This document shows, one piece after another, positions 43,761-52,596 of a stretch of DNA of 59,562 bases. The position numbers and the translations under genes are program-made. Every line of letters starts with the position of its first letter. Position 1 is the first letter of the stretch. The notes below the pieces were generated by a model. The model was not told where the DNA came from and did not search any database. It worked only from the letters and a program-made list of their open reading frames with translations. Source of the DNA: Cellulophaga fucicola (lineage in GTDB: Bacteria > Bacteroidota > Bacteroidia > Flavobacteriales > Flavobacteriaceae); the NCBI RefSeq assembly GCF_900119145.1, contig NZ_FPIY01000008.1, positions 1 to 59,562 of the forward strand, read 5' to 3'.

Positions 43761-45035
43761 TTATTGCTTTTGCAAAATACCCTCTTTTAAAATTTGTCCA
43801 AAGCGGTACATATCTTCAAAAGAACAGTAAAATGGTGCAGGAGCTAAACGTATTACGTTTGGCTCTCTCCAATCTGTTATTACTCCGTTTTTCATTAAGT
43901 AGTTAAACAACTCTTTTCCTAGACCGTGTAATAACACAGATAATTGTGTACCTCTTTCTTTAGGTGTAATAACCTCAAAACTGGCTGTTTTTACTTCTTT
44001 ATCTATTTCTTGTAACACAAACTCTAAATAGCTTACAATTACATCTCTTTTCTTAATTAAAGCTGGCATACCCACCTCTGCAAACATTTCTAAAGATGCT
44101 AAATATGGGGCCATTGCCAATACTGGCGGGTTGCTTACTTGCCAAGAATCTGCCGTGTAACTAGATTCAAATTCTGGTTTCATTAAAAAACGAGTTTCTT
44201 TTTTAGAACCCCACCAACCTTCTAGTCTAGGAATAGTATCGTCTGCTAGATGCTGTTCGTTTACATATACACCAGATGCATTTCCTGGTCCACTATTTAT
44301 ATATTTATAACTACACCATGATGCAAAATCTGCATTCCATTCATTTAATTTAAGTTCTATATTACCTGCTGCGTGTGCTAAATCCCAACCAACAAAAGCA
44401 CCAACATCTTGCCCTGCTTTGGTTATCGTTTTCATATCAAAAACCTGACCGTTGTAATAGTTTACTCCACCAATTAAAACAAGTGCAAGCTCATCTCCTA
44501 CTTCATTAATTTTTGCAACAACATCTTCTGTACGCCAAAAATGCTCTCCGTCTCTTTTTTTAACCTCAACAATGGTGTCTTTAGGATCATACCCGTGAAA
44601 TTTAACCTGACTAGTTAACATATATTGGTCTGATGGAAATGCCTTTTCTTCACAAATAATTTTAAACCGCTTTGTTGTTGGTCTATAAAAAGAAGCCATT
44701 AAAAAATGTAAGTTTACGGTTAACGTATTCATTACACATACTTCTTTTGTTTTTGCCCCCAACAATGTTCCCATTGGTGGCGCTAAACGCTCGTGATAAT
44801 CCCACCACGATTTTTCTGCATAAAAATGCCCCTCTACACCTAACTGCGCCCAATCTTGCATTACATCGCCTACAAACTTCTGTGCTGTCTTTGGCTGTAA
44901 ACCTAAAGAGTTTCCTGTAAAATAAATGGCATCCTTACCATTAATTTTAGGAAAATAAAACTGATCCCTATATCCTTTTAAAGCATCATTAGCATCTAAC
45001 TCTTTAGCAAACTCTAAGGTATTTTTAAACTGCAT
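43761..45035 (-). CDS. kynU: kynureninase
   Basis: A 424-residue PLP enzyme that cleaves kynurenine or 3-hydroxykynurenine to (3-hydroxy)anthranilate and alanine. The PLP Lys lies in SWCSYKYINSGPGNASG. Other blocks include FTGNSLGLQPKTA near the start and FVGWDLAHAAGNIELKLN. Normal length. With KMO it gives 3-hydroxyanthranilate for quinolinate synthesis. It has a -7 box at 45052-45059. Confidence 0.95.
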   Translation of the reverse strand: MQFKNTLEFAKELDANDALKGYRDQFYFPKINGKDAIYFTGNSLGLQPKTAQKFVGDVMQDWAQLGVEGHFYAEKSWWDYHERLAPPMGTLLGAKTKEVCVMNTLTVNLHFLMASFYRPTTKRFKIICEEKAFPSDQYMLTSQVKFHGYDPKDTIVEVKKRDGEHFWRTEDVVAKINEVGDELALVLIGGVNYYNGQVFDMKTITKAGQDVGAFVGWDLAHAAGNIELKLNEWNADFASWCSYKYINSGPGNASGVYVNEQHLADDTIPRLEGWWGSKKETRFLMKPEFESSYTADSWQVSNPPVLAMAPYLASLEMFAEVGMPALIKKRDVIVSYLEFVLQEIDKEVKTASFEVITPKERGTQLSVLLHGLGKELFNYLMKNGVITDWREPNVIRLAPAPFYCSFEDMYRFGQILKEGILQKQ

Positions 45036-45051
45036 CTATTTAATTTTTATT

Positions 45052-45082
45052 CAAAAATAAGAAATCAAAATAACTATTTTTG
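45052..45082. promoter_or_regulatory. back-to-back -7 boxes between kynU and the methyltransferase
   Basis: Minus-strand TATTTTTG at 45052-45059 for kynU and plus-strand TATTTTTG at 45075-45082 for the methyltransferase, both exact TAnnTTTG matches, 15 bases apart. The two promoters must share space, so they may be read alternatively or respond together. Confidence 0.4.
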
Positions 45083-45095
45083 CAAAAACTTTTTT

Positions 45096-45737
45096 ATGCA
45101 TTTTTTATCTTCCTTACTAGAAAATTATATTGCCAATAACTCTGAGAATGAACCTGAAGTTTTAAAAGAACTTACCAGAGAAACACATTTAAAGGTAATA
45201 CAACCTAGAATGCTTACCGGGCATTTTCAAGGACGTGTACTTAGTATGCTATCTAAGATTAGCAACCCTGAAAATATTTTAGAGATTGGTACTTACACTG
45301 GGTATTCTGCTATTTGTTTAGCTGAAGGATTGCGAAAAAATGGAAAACTACACACTATAGATGTTAACGAAGAACTAAGTTATATACAACAAAAGTATTT
45401 TAAAAAAAGTGGTTTTGCTGATAAAATTGAAGCGCATGTTGGTGATGCTCTTAATATAATACCAACTTTAGACGTTACTTTTGATTTGGTTTTTATTGAT
45501 GCGGAAAAAAGAAGTTATCCTGCTTATTTTGAAGCTGCTCTTAAAAAAACAAGACCTGGAGGCATTATTTTATCAGACAATGTACTTTGGTCTGGTAAAG
45601 TTATAGAACCACTAAACCCTAAAGATGTTGCCACAAAAGTATTACTAGAATATAACAAAAGTTTAAAAGATGATCCTAGGGTAGAAACTGTTTTACTACC
45701 AATTAGAGATGGCCTTACGCTAAGTAGGGTTTTGTAA
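45096..45737 (+). CDS. class I O-methyltransferase (caffeoyl-CoA OMT-like)
   Basis: A 213-residue SAM-dependent methyltransferase. SAM motif ILEIGTYTGYSAICLAEGL, the acidic motif DLVFIDAEKRSYPAYFE and the segment ILSDNVLWSGKVIEP (with metal-site Asp/Asn) match the bacterial caffeoyl-CoA/catechol OMT group. Substrate unknown. Its 3' end overlaps the PAP2 gene by 23 bases on opposite strands. Confidence 0.9.
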   Translation: MHFLSSLLENYIANNSENEPEVLKELTRETHLKVIQPRMLTGHFQGRVLSMLSKISNPENILEIGTYTGYSAICLAEGLRKNGKLHTIDVNEELSYIQQKYFKKSGFADKIEAHVGDALNIIPTLDVTFDLVFIDAEKRSYPAYFEAALKKTRPGGIILSDNVLWSGKVIEPLNPKDVATKVLLEYNKSLKDDPRVETVLLPIRDGLTLSRVL

Positions 45738-46275
45738 GCTTTTTACTAAGCTTATACAATACAAAAGCAAAAATTGTACCTACCAATGCACCAACAGTAA
45801 TATCTAAGGGGTAATGTACACCAACATATATTCTACTTGTACAAAATAGTATTGGCCATAAATAAGCTAGATAAATCCACTTGTATTCTTTTCGTAAAAC
45901 AAGAACCACAATTGTTGTTAAAGAGAATGAAGAAGATGCGTGCCCAGAGAAAAAACTATATCCTTTAGCCTTTACCACTACACGTATAAGGTCTCCTAAG
46001 GCAGTATCACTACTTGGCCTTACTCTAGCTACAAAATCTTTAGTTAAATTGGTAAGCAACATTACAAAAAGAAAAACAGCAACTATAGTAAAAAAATCTA
46101 CTAATGCTTGTTTTTTAGGTCGCTTGTAAAAAACTAGAATAAGAAAAAAAATATAAAGCGGAATCCAAGTTGTTATATTGGTCACTATAGACCAAAAATA
46201 ATCATACTCTTCTAAACCAAGATTGTTTAAGTATATAAAAGTATCCCTATCCCACTGCAAGAGTTCATCTAACAT
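45715..46275 (-). CDS. PAP2-family membrane phosphatase
   Basis: A 186-residue membrane protein with about five helices and the three PAP2 motifs: KDFVARVRP (KxxxxxxRP), SGHASSSFS, and SRIYVGVHYPLDITVG (SRxxxxxHxxxD). It would dephosphorylate a lipid phosphate such as undecaprenyl pyrophosphate, phosphatidate or PGP. The substrate is not determined. 4 bases after the tatA stop on the same strand, so the two may be co-transcribed. Confidence 0.92.
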   Translation of the reverse strand: MLDELLQWDRDTFIYLNNLGLEEYDYFWSIVTNITTWIPLYIFFLILVFYKRPKKQALVDFFTIVAVFLFVMLLTNLTKDFVARVRPSSDTALGDLIRVVVKAKGYSFFSGHASSSFSLTTIVVLVLRKEYKWIYLAYLWPILFCTSRIYVGVHYPLDITVGALVGTIFAFVLYKLSKKLTKPYLA

Positions 46276-46279
46276 AAAA

Positions 46280-46561
46280 TTACTTTCTCTTAATTACGCC
46301 AGTAATGTCTTGTACATCCTCTTTTACCTTAGTAACACCGTCTTTGATGTCTTTGGTAAAGCTAGTATCTATACCTTGCTTTTCTGCGCTTTTAGTAATT
46401 TCTTGTTTAATATCTTCGGTTGCGTCTTTAAGCTGACGCATACCTTTACCCAAGCCCTTTGCGATATCAGGAACTTTATCTGCACCAAAGACCATCACCA
46501 CGATAAACATAATGAAGAAAATTTCGCCTCCGCTAATAAATAAGATAAACGTTGAATACAT
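46280..46561 (-). CDS. tatA: Sec-independent translocase TatA/B family
   Basis: A 93-residue TatA-type protein: N-terminal membrane helix (residues 5-24, ISGGEIFFIMFIVVMVF with the conserved Glu), an amphipathic helix starting GADKVPDIAKGLGKGMRQLK, and an acidic, lysine-rich tail. It would form the Tat pore with TatC, which is not in the window. I chose ATG 46561. The longer frame adds residues with no family match. A -7 box ends 5 bases upstream. Confidence 0.88.
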   Translation of the reverse strand: MYSTFILFISGGEIFFIMFIVVMVFGADKVPDIAKGLGKGMRQLKDATEDIKQEITKSAEKQGIDTSFTKDIKDGVTKVKEDVQDITGVIKRK

Positions 46562-46565
46562 ATTA

Positions 46566-46573
46566 CAAATATA
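46566..46573 (-). promoter_or_regulatory. -7 box of tatA
   Basis: Minus-strand TATATTTG, an exact match, ending 5 bases from the ATG, so transcription would start at or inside the start codon. Confidence 0.4.
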
Positions 46574-46601
46574 ATCAGAAGTTTGATTGCACCATAAAAA
46601 A

Positions 46602-46637
46602 AGTCCCACATCTTGAATAATTAACAAGTGTGGGACT
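46602..46637 (-). terminator. terminator after the M1 peptidase gene
   Basis: AGTCCCACATCTTG paired with CAAGTGTGGGACT (one bulge), followed on the minus strand by seven T. It lies 24 bases after the peptidase stop. Confidence 0.75.
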
Positions 46638-46660
46638 CTCTATTTTTTTTAAGGCTGAAA

Positions 46661-48970
46661 CTATTGCTTCACATTTCCTTTAAATTTATCAAAACCTGAC
46701 TTCACTTCTTTAGCTGGCCAAGAGTTGTTTGTTGTATCAATATCAGCAGTTTCTGCTTTAGGATCTACAACTACACCTGTTAATTCTTTCTGAGAAGAAA
46801 TTACTTTTTTAACCTCTTTATCACTCATTCTCCAAACTTCTGCTGGGTAAGTAACATTCTCTTTAGAACCATCTGCATAACTATATTCTACTATTAAAGG
46901 CATTGGTATACCACCTGGCTTATTAAAAGTAACTTCGTAAAAGAATTTTGGTTCTTTTACAGCTGCTCTTTCTGCTGCAGTTAAGTTATCCATCATAAAT
47001 TCTTTTAATGTCTTAGATACATCTGATGGGTTTTTACCTTTTAAGTTAGCATCAAAATCATCACTATCCATATCTGCTAGAAAAACCATTGGTGGTAAGT
47101 CACTTAATTTTAAGTTTCTTTGCTCCATTACATCTCTAATTTGCTTTGGTGGCTTGTTAGACACTTGGTATTTTTTAACTTCTTTAACTCCCATATCTAC
47201 GTAATCTGTAGTATAGAACCAACCTCTCCAGAAATAATCTAAATCTACTGCAGATGCATCTTCCATAGTACGGAAGAAATCTTCTGGTGTTGGGTGTTTA
47301 AACATCCAACGATGAGAATATGTTTTAAACGCATGATCAAACAACTCTCTACCCATTACTGTTTCTCTTAAGATGTTTAATGCAGTTGCCGGCTTACCGT
47401 ATGCATTATTCCCCAATTGATACACATTTTCTGGGTTAGCCATAATTGGTGTAATAAAACTTTGATCACCAGCCATGTAAGGTACTATTTTAGAAGGCTC
47501 TCCTCTTCTAGATGGGTATTTAGCATTTGGTGCAATTGCATCTGGAAATTCATCTCCAAATTCTTGCTCTGCCATATATTGCATAAAAGTATCTAAACCT
47601 TCATCCATCCAACCCCACTGACGTTCGTCAGAGTTTACAATCATAGGAAAAAAGTTGTGACCTACTTCGTGTATAATTACACTTATCATTCCGTATTTAG
47701 TTCTATCAGAATATGTACCATCTTCATTCGGTCTTCCGTAGTTCCAGCAAATCATTGGGTATTCCATACCTTGTTGCTTTGCATGTACAGATATTGCTTT
47801 TGGATAAGGATAATCAAAAGTATGAGCAGAATAAGAACGTAACGTATGTGCTACTGCTTTAGTAGAATATTCTTCCCATAATGGGTTACCTTCTTTTGGA
47901 TATAAAGAAACTGCCATTGCTGTTTTACCACTTGGCAATTTAACATTTTGCATATCCCAAATAAATTTACGTGATGTTGCAAAACCGTAATCTCTTACGT
48001 TCTTAGCAATAAACTTCCACGTTTTCTTGTCTTTAGAGAAACCTTTTTCTGCAGCTTCTGCTTCTTTTTGTGTTACTATAACTACTGGCTTATCAAAAGA
48101 CTTCACTGCCTTTTCATAACGCTTCATCATATCTTTAGAGAATACTTCTTTTCTATTCTGTAATTCTCCTGTTGCATCTAATACGTGATCTGCAGGTACT
48201 GTAATGTTTACTTCGTAATCTCCAAAAGGTAAAGCAAACTCGCCACTACCCCAGAACTGATGGTTTTGCCATCCTTCTACATCACTATAAACTGCCATTC
48301 TTGGAAAGAACTGAGCAATTACATAGGCTTTGTTACCGTCTTTAGCAAAAGACTCGTATCCAGATCTTGCTCTACTTACTGTATGGTCTGGTATGTTGTA
48401 CCACCACTTAATAGAAAAAGAAATTTGATCTTGACTTTTTAATGCTGTAGGTAAATCTACACGCATCATAGTTTGGTTAATTGTATAAGGTAAATCTTTA
48501 CCGTTAGATCCTTTTACATGCTGAATTTTAAATCCACCATCAAATTCTGCACCTTTCATATGAGAACCAGCAAACTGACTTACAGGCACTGCACCGTTTA
48601 AAGAAGAACTATTTCTTAACGCAGACTTATTTCCTTTTTCACGTACGTTCTGATCTAACTGAACCCATAAAAACTCTAAATCGTCTGGAGAGTTATTAAT
48701 GTACGTAATTGTTTCTTCACCGTAAATTTTTGAGTTTTTATCATCCAACTCAATGTCCATTTTATAATTGGCTTGTTGTTGGTAATAAGCTGGTCCCGGA
48801 GCACCAGACGCAGACCTATATGCATTAGGAGTAGAAAACTCCTGGTACATTTGTCTAAATTTACTCTGGTTGGTATGGCCAGCTTGTCTTTCTGTTTGTT
48901 CTTGTGCTTGCACCATTACAGTGGCAAACATAAATAGAACAGCAGCTAAATAGTAGTTAATTTTGTTCAT
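46661..48970 (-). CDS. M1-family metallopeptidase, secreted
   Basis: A 769-residue M1 aminopeptidase-like protein with a signal peptide (residues 1-22, ending MVQAQ). The zinc site is HEVGH at residues 434-438, with the third ligand Glu in the segment WMDEGLDTFMQY. The usual GAMEN exopeptidase motif is not obvious (a GMEYPMICW segment lies there instead). It would hydrolyse peptides in the periplasm or at the surface. It is next to a DUF6702-like gene and the five-gene paralogue array, all on the same strand. Confidence 0.9.
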   Translation of the reverse strand: MNKINYYLAAVLFMFATVMVQAQEQTERQAGHTNQSKFRQMYQEFSTPNAYRSASGAPGPAYYQQQANYKMDIELDDKNSKIYGEETITYINNSPDDLEFLWVQLDQNVREKGNKSALRNSSSLNGAVPVSQFAGSHMKGAEFDGGFKIQHVKGSNGKDLPYTINQTMMRVDLPTALKSQDQISFSIKWWYNIPDHTVSRARSGYESFAKDGNKAYVIAQFFPRMAVYSDVEGWQNHQFWGSGEFALPFGDYEVNITVPADHVLDATGELQNRKEVFSKDMMKRYEKAVKSFDKPVVIVTQKEAEAAEKGFSKDKKTWKFIAKNVRDYGFATSRKFIWDMQNVKLPSGKTAMAVSLYPKEGNPLWEEYSTKAVAHTLRSYSAHTFDYPYPKAISVHAKQQGMEYPMICWNYGRPNEDGTYSDRTKYGMISVIIHEVGHNFFPMIVNSDERQWGWMDEGLDTFMQYMAEQEFGDEFPDAIAPNAKYPSRRGEPSKIVPYMAGDQSFITPIMANPENVYQLGNNAYGKPATALNILRETVMGRELFDHAFKTYSHRWMFKHPTPEDFFRTMEDASAVDLDYFWRGWFYTTDYVDMGVKEVKKYQVSNKPPKQIRDVMEQRNLKLSDLPPMVFLADMDSDDFDANLKGKNPSDVSKTLKEFMMDNLTAAERAAVKEPKFFYEVTFNKPGGIPMPLIVEYSYADGSKENVTYPAEVWRMSDKEVKKVISSQKELTGVVVDPKAETADIDTTNNSWPAKEVKSGFDKFKGNVKQ

Positions 48971-49029
48971 TTTCTATGGTTTTATGTAGGCGAAAATTAA
49001 CACTTTTTTAGCGATTTGTTAAAGCAACT

Positions 49030-49530
49030 CTAAAACTTTAACATTCCTTTATTATTTCCACGGGTTAGAACAACACTTTTCTTACTTTTTAAGAACTTAA
49101 AATGTACTATGTTTTTTTGTTCTTCATATATATCTGTAAGTATAGTACTTTCTGCCTCAATAGTTTTAAGTTCTTCTAATTTAACATTTTCAACCTCTAG
49201 ATATATTACTATGTTATCTACATCGTATTCTCTACCTATATAATTAACCTTAACTTCTTCTCCGTTTATGTAAATATGAAACTTTTGCTTTAGATATTTT
49301 TTTATATAATCTTCAGCTTGTTTGTTCTCATTTTTAGTCGCTAAATTAGATTTTATGTCATAGCGTTGCTTTAACAACTCATCAAAATCATCTATAAAAA
49401 CCCTAGACGTTATTTGTAGTGTATGCTCTTTATCAGAATAATTAACACTAGTTACACTTACATAGTATTTATGTAGCGCAACAAAAGCAAAAAGGGGCAA
49501 CACTAATAATAAAAATCTTTTTTTAAGCAT
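49030..49530 (-). CDS. DUF6702-like exported protein
   Basis: A 166-residue protein with an N-terminal hydrophobic segment (residues 1-20, MLKKRFLLLVLPLFAFVALH). The mature part KYYVSVTSVNYSDKEHTLQI is followed by VFIDDFDELLKQRYDIKSNL (cited in part) and a beta-rich C-terminus. The pattern fits DUF6702, a family of exported flavobacterial proteins that I recall next to M1 peptidases. Met16 of the longest frame is my choice. A -7 box lies at 49551-49558 and another at 49573-49580. Confidence 0.72.
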   Translation of the reverse strand: MLKKRFLLLVLPLFAFVALHKYYVSVTSVNYSDKEHTLQITSRVFIDDFDELLKQRYDIKSNLATKNENKQAEDYIKKYLKQKFHIYINGEEVKVNYIGREYDVDNIVIYLEVENVKLEELKTIEAESTILTDIYEEQKNIVHFKFLKSKKSVVLTRGNNKGMLKF

Positions 49531-49550
49531 GATATGTAGTTTATAATCAC

Positions 49551-49580
49551 CAAAAGTAAGCAATTGGCGTGCCAAATATA
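49551..49580 (-). promoter_or_regulatory. two -7 boxes upstream of the DUF6702-like gene
   Basis: Minus-strand TACTTTTG (49551-49558) and TATATTTG (49573-49580), both exact TAnnTTTG matches, in the 67-base gap after the paralogue array. They suggest an internal promoter for the DUF6702-M1 part. Confidence 0.4.
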
Positions 49581-49597
49581 TGACGTAGTTTATTTAT

Positions 49598-50374
49598 TTA
49601 ATTTGATTGAACACCTATTTTTTTTGTCTTAAATTCCATACTTCTTTTGCGCAAATACTCCCATATTTTTAGTTGGTCTTTTGTATTTATTACAACCTGA
49701 AAATCATCTTTAAACTCACAGTACCACATAAACAAATCTATTTTATCTTTTTCTATCCCTAATTCATTTACAAATAACGAGTCTGCATAATATCTTTTAA
49801 CACGCATAGTTTTCTGGTATCTACGATTACGCTCTACTCTTTTCTTTAATAGTTTGGTTTGTCCGTTTAATGCATTTATTAACGATAAAATTGGTCCGCC
49901 AGACATTGATGAGTACAGTGCACGTTCATCTGAAGATAGTGTTTTTACATTTTGATTAGGCAACCCCAATGACCTACCATCAACAACAGGTTCTAAAGTT
50001 AAACTATTTAAGTCTGTAGCAATATTACCAGATAAATAAAATGGTTTTACTACTACCTCTTTTAACTCTGTTAATGCTACTTCTAAAGCTACTACCCAAT
50101 TATTCTGTTGTAAAATAGCAGCAGTAATTACTATTTTTTTATTTGTAAACTGTACTGCAGAAAACTCGATGGTATCTTTTTCTTGCGCCGGAATAGAAAA
50201 GTACCCGTTTAAATTTGTAATTGTAGCTTTATTACTTGTTTTATTTAATACGTAAACACCAACAACTTCTTCTGTTGTACTGGTTACCGTACCTTTTATA
50301 TCTATACTTTTATTTTGCGCTACGCCAGCTTGCACAAATAAGACAACCACTAACAAACAGAATAGTTTTTGCAT
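49598..50374 (-). CDS. carboxypeptidase-regulatory-like domain protein, array copy 5
   Basis: A 258-residue exported protein: signal peptide (residues 1-19, ending AGVAQ), then a CarboxypepD_reg-like beta sandwich (about 25-100: IKGTVTSTTEEVVGVYVLNK, then DTIEFSAVQF). Next is a TonB-box-like transition (LTELKEVVV), a linker with ALNGQTKLLKKRVERNRRYQ, and a C-terminal helical region with the shared motif DLFMWYCEF. It is the last of five paralogues and the most divergent of copies 2-5. The gap to copy 4 is 1 base. Function unknown. Confidence 0.8.
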   Translation of the reverse strand: MQKLFCLLVVVLFVQAGVAQNKSIDIKGTVTSTTEEVVGVYVLNKTSNKATITNLNGYFSIPAQEKDTIEFSAVQFTNKKIVITAAILQQNNWVVALEVALTELKEVVVKPFYLSGNIATDLNSLTLEPVVDGRSLGLPNQNVKTLSSDERALYSSMSGGPILSLINALNGQTKLLKKRVERNRRYQKTMRVKRYYADSLFVNELGIEKDKIDLFMWYCEFKDDFQVVINTKDQLKIWEYLRKRSMEFKTKKIGVQSN

Positions 50375-50375
50375 A

Positions 50376-51107
50376 TTATTCTTTTTCTTTTAAAAATGAC
50401 TTAGCCTTCATTTTAAAGAATGCTTTTATAAATACATCGTTGGGTTGCAACATAAAAGCATCAAAATCCTCATCTTGCTCACAATATAAAATATATTCTT
50501 GCAAGCGTTCTTTTGGTATTTTTAGCTTACTAAGAACTGTAGAATCTAAATACTTGCGCTGCATTTTTTGGCTTGTTGCATAACGCTTATTTCTAGCCAC
50601 GCGTTCTTTTAACATTTTAGTACGGCCACTTAAGTAATTTATAACCGGATCTAATGAGTTTTTAATACCATCAAAAGACATCGTTTTACCAGAAATTAAT
50701 TCTCTTTCTGCTAATTCTAATGTTTTTACATTTGCATGAACAAAACCTAAACTCATTGCTGTTACTTGTGTTCTTTGATCCAGAACAACCTCATCTAACT
50801 CCTCTAGAGTTTCATCTAAATTGATTATATAACTTTTAAGGTCTAGTATTTTTTGGGTGATAACAATCTCCCTATTTTTAAACTGCACAGCAGAGAACTC
50901 TATAGTATCTTGTAAACGTACCGGAATAGAAAAAGAGCCATTTTCATTTGTTATAGATCCTTTATTGCTAGTTTTATTTAATACATAAACACCAACAACT
51001 TCTTGTACATTACTAATTACACTACCTTTTAATTGTACAATCTTATCTTGCGCAGTAGTTAGTTGAGTAGCAGTAACCAAAAACAAGAAAAATTGTAACT
51101 TTTGCAT
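50376..51107 (-). CDS. carboxypeptidase-regulatory-like domain protein, array copy 4
   Basis: A 243-residue protein. A signal peptide (ending TTAQ) is followed by the regulatory-like domain (VQLKGSVISNVQEVVGVYVL, then LQDTIEFSAVQFKNREIVIT) and TonB-box-like LEELDEVVLDQRT. LSGRTKMLKERVARNKRYA and a C-terminal motif EYILYCEQD follow. It is 2 bases from copy 3 and 1 base from copy 5. Copies 3 and 4 are nearly identical over the middle block. No membrane barrel and no catalytic residues. Confidence 0.8.
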   Translation of the reverse strand: MQKLQFFLFLVTATQLTTAQDKIVQLKGSVISNVQEVVGVYVLNKTSNKGSITNENGSFSIPVRLQDTIEFSAVQFKNREIVITQKILDLKSYIINLDETLEELDEVVLDQRTQVTAMSLGFVHANVKTLELAERELISGKTMSFDGIKNSLDPVINYLSGRTKMLKERVARNKRYATSQKMQRKYLDSTVLSKLKIPKERLQEYILYCEQDEDFDAFMLQPNDVFIKAFFKMKAKSFLKEKE

Positions 51108-51109
51108 AT

Positions 51110-51838
51110 TTACTCTTCTTTAAATTTTAAAAAAACCTCGCTTTTTTGTCGTAAAAAATCCCAAACAATAAGTTTATTTTTCTCCTTAAAAATACCATCA
51201 AACCTTTTGTCGTACTCGCAATACAGCATAAACTCATCTATACGATCTATAGGAATGTCTAAACTTTTTGAAAAAATTGAATCTACATAACTACTTCGCA
51301 ATTCTTGACTACGTGCATAGCGTTTATCTCTAGAGATTCTGTCTTTTAGCATTTTTGTACGACCACTTAAAAAGTTTATTAGTGGATCTAAACTCATATA
51401 ATTATTACCATTATTAGCCGAAAATAATTCTCTCTCTGACAAAGGCAAAACTTTTACATCTGCATTTGGCAATCCTAAGCTTTTTGCTGTTATAAAAGTT
51501 CTTTGGTCTAAAACAACCTCATCTAACTCTTCTAAAGTTTCGCTTAAATCGACTAAATAATTTTTAGAATCTAATATTTTCTGGGTGATAACAACCTGCC
51601 TGTTTTTAAATTGTACAGCAGAAAACTCTATGGTATCTTGCAAACGAACCGGAATAGAAAAACTTCCGCTTTTGGTAGTAATTGTTCCTTTACTTGTTGT
51701 TTTATTTAAAACGTAAACACCAACTACCTCTTCTGCTTGGGCTACAACAATACCTCTTAATTGCACTACTTTTTCTTGTGCTGTGCTTATTTGTGTAAAC
51801 GCAGTTAAAACTAAAAAACAGTACAATTGTCTCATCAT
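51110..51838 (-). CDS. carboxypeptidase-regulatory-like domain protein, array copy 3
   Basis: A 242-residue exported protein (signal peptide ending ISTAQ). The regulatory-like domain contains EVVGVYVLNKTTSKGTIT and SFSIPVRLQDTIEFSAVQF. The middle holds LEELDEVVLDQRTFITAKSL, GLPNADVKVLP and LSGRTKMLKDRISRDKRYA. The C-terminus carries EFMLYCEYD. The start codon overlaps the stop of copy 2 by one base. The central block is shared closely with copies 2 and 4. Confidence 0.8.
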   Translation of the reverse strand: MMRQLYCFLVLTAFTQISTAQEKVVQLRGIVVAQAEEVVGVYVLNKTTSKGTITTKSGSFSIPVRLQDTIEFSAVQFKNRQVVITQKILDSKNYLVDLSETLEELDEVVLDQRTFITAKSLGLPNADVKVLPLSERELFSANNGNNYMSLDPLINFLSGRTKMLKDRISRDKRYARSQELRSSYVDSIFSKSLDIPIDRIDEFMLYCEYDKRFDGIFKEKNKLIVWDFLRQKSEVFLKFKEE

Positions 51839-52593
51839 TATTTATCCTCTATTGGGTTTTCATTTTCTTTTAAAAAGACCAAGCTTTTACGAACTAAAAA
51901 GTCCCAAATAATAAAATCGTTTTTTTCTCTAGCAAGAGAATTAAACTCAGAATCTACCTCACAATACAATATAAATTCTTCTATGCGGTCTCTAGGTATG
52001 TTTAAATCTTTTATAAAAACGGAATCTGCATAAGAATTTCGCATTTCTTGACTACGTGCATAACGCCTATCTCTGGCTACACGCTTTTTAAGCATTTTAG
52101 TACGACCATTAATTGCGTTTAAAAGCTTGTTCATATTTATGCTTAAACCACCAAACATAGGTCCGTGATTTGCATCATGCAATAAGCGTTCGCTTTGTGG
52201 CAGCACAACAGCATCTGCATTTGGCAAGCCCAAACTCTTTGCAGACACAAAGGTTCTTTGGTCTAAAACAACCTCATTTAACTCCTCTAAAGTTTCTTCT
52301 AATACTATAATGTTGTTTTTACTTTCCAACATTTTTTTAGTTACTATAATATCTTTTTTCTTAAACTGTACAGCAGAAAAAATTATAGTATCAGTCTCAT
52401 TGGCTGGCATAACAAAAAAACCATTAGCATTGGCTATAGTTGCCTGCCCGCTAGTTGTGTTTATAACATATACACCTACCACTTCTTCTGCGGTACTCAT
52501 AATAGTACCTTTGACTGCCTTATAAAGGACAACCTGCCCGTTTGCAAAGAAACAGGCACATATAAAGATTAAAAAAAGTAGATTTTTCTTCAA
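51838..52593 (-). CDS. carboxypeptidase-regulatory-like domain protein, array copy 2
   Basis: A 251-residue exported protein (signal peptide residues 1-19). The regulatory-like domain is EEVVGVYVINTTSGQATIAN, followed by DTIIFSAVQFKKKDIIVTKK, then LEELNEVVLDQRTFVSAKSL and GLPNADAVVLPQSERLL. The rest is NGRTKMLKKRVARDRRYARS and EFILYCEVD. It begins 3 bases after copy 1. Same layout as copies 3-5. Confidence 0.8.
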   Translation of the reverse strand: MKKNLLFLIFICACFFANGQVVLYKAVKGTIMSTAEEVVGVYVINTTSGQATIANANGFFVMPANETDTIIFSAVQFKKKDIIVTKKMLESKNNIIVLEETLEELNEVVLDQRTFVSAKSLGLPNADAVVLPQSERLLHDANHGPMFGGLSINMNKLLNAINGRTKMLKKRVARDRRYARSQEMRNSYADSVFIKDLNIPRDRIEEFILYCEVDSEFNSLAREKNDFIIWDFLVRKSLVFLKENENPIEDK

Positions 52594-52596
52594 GCT

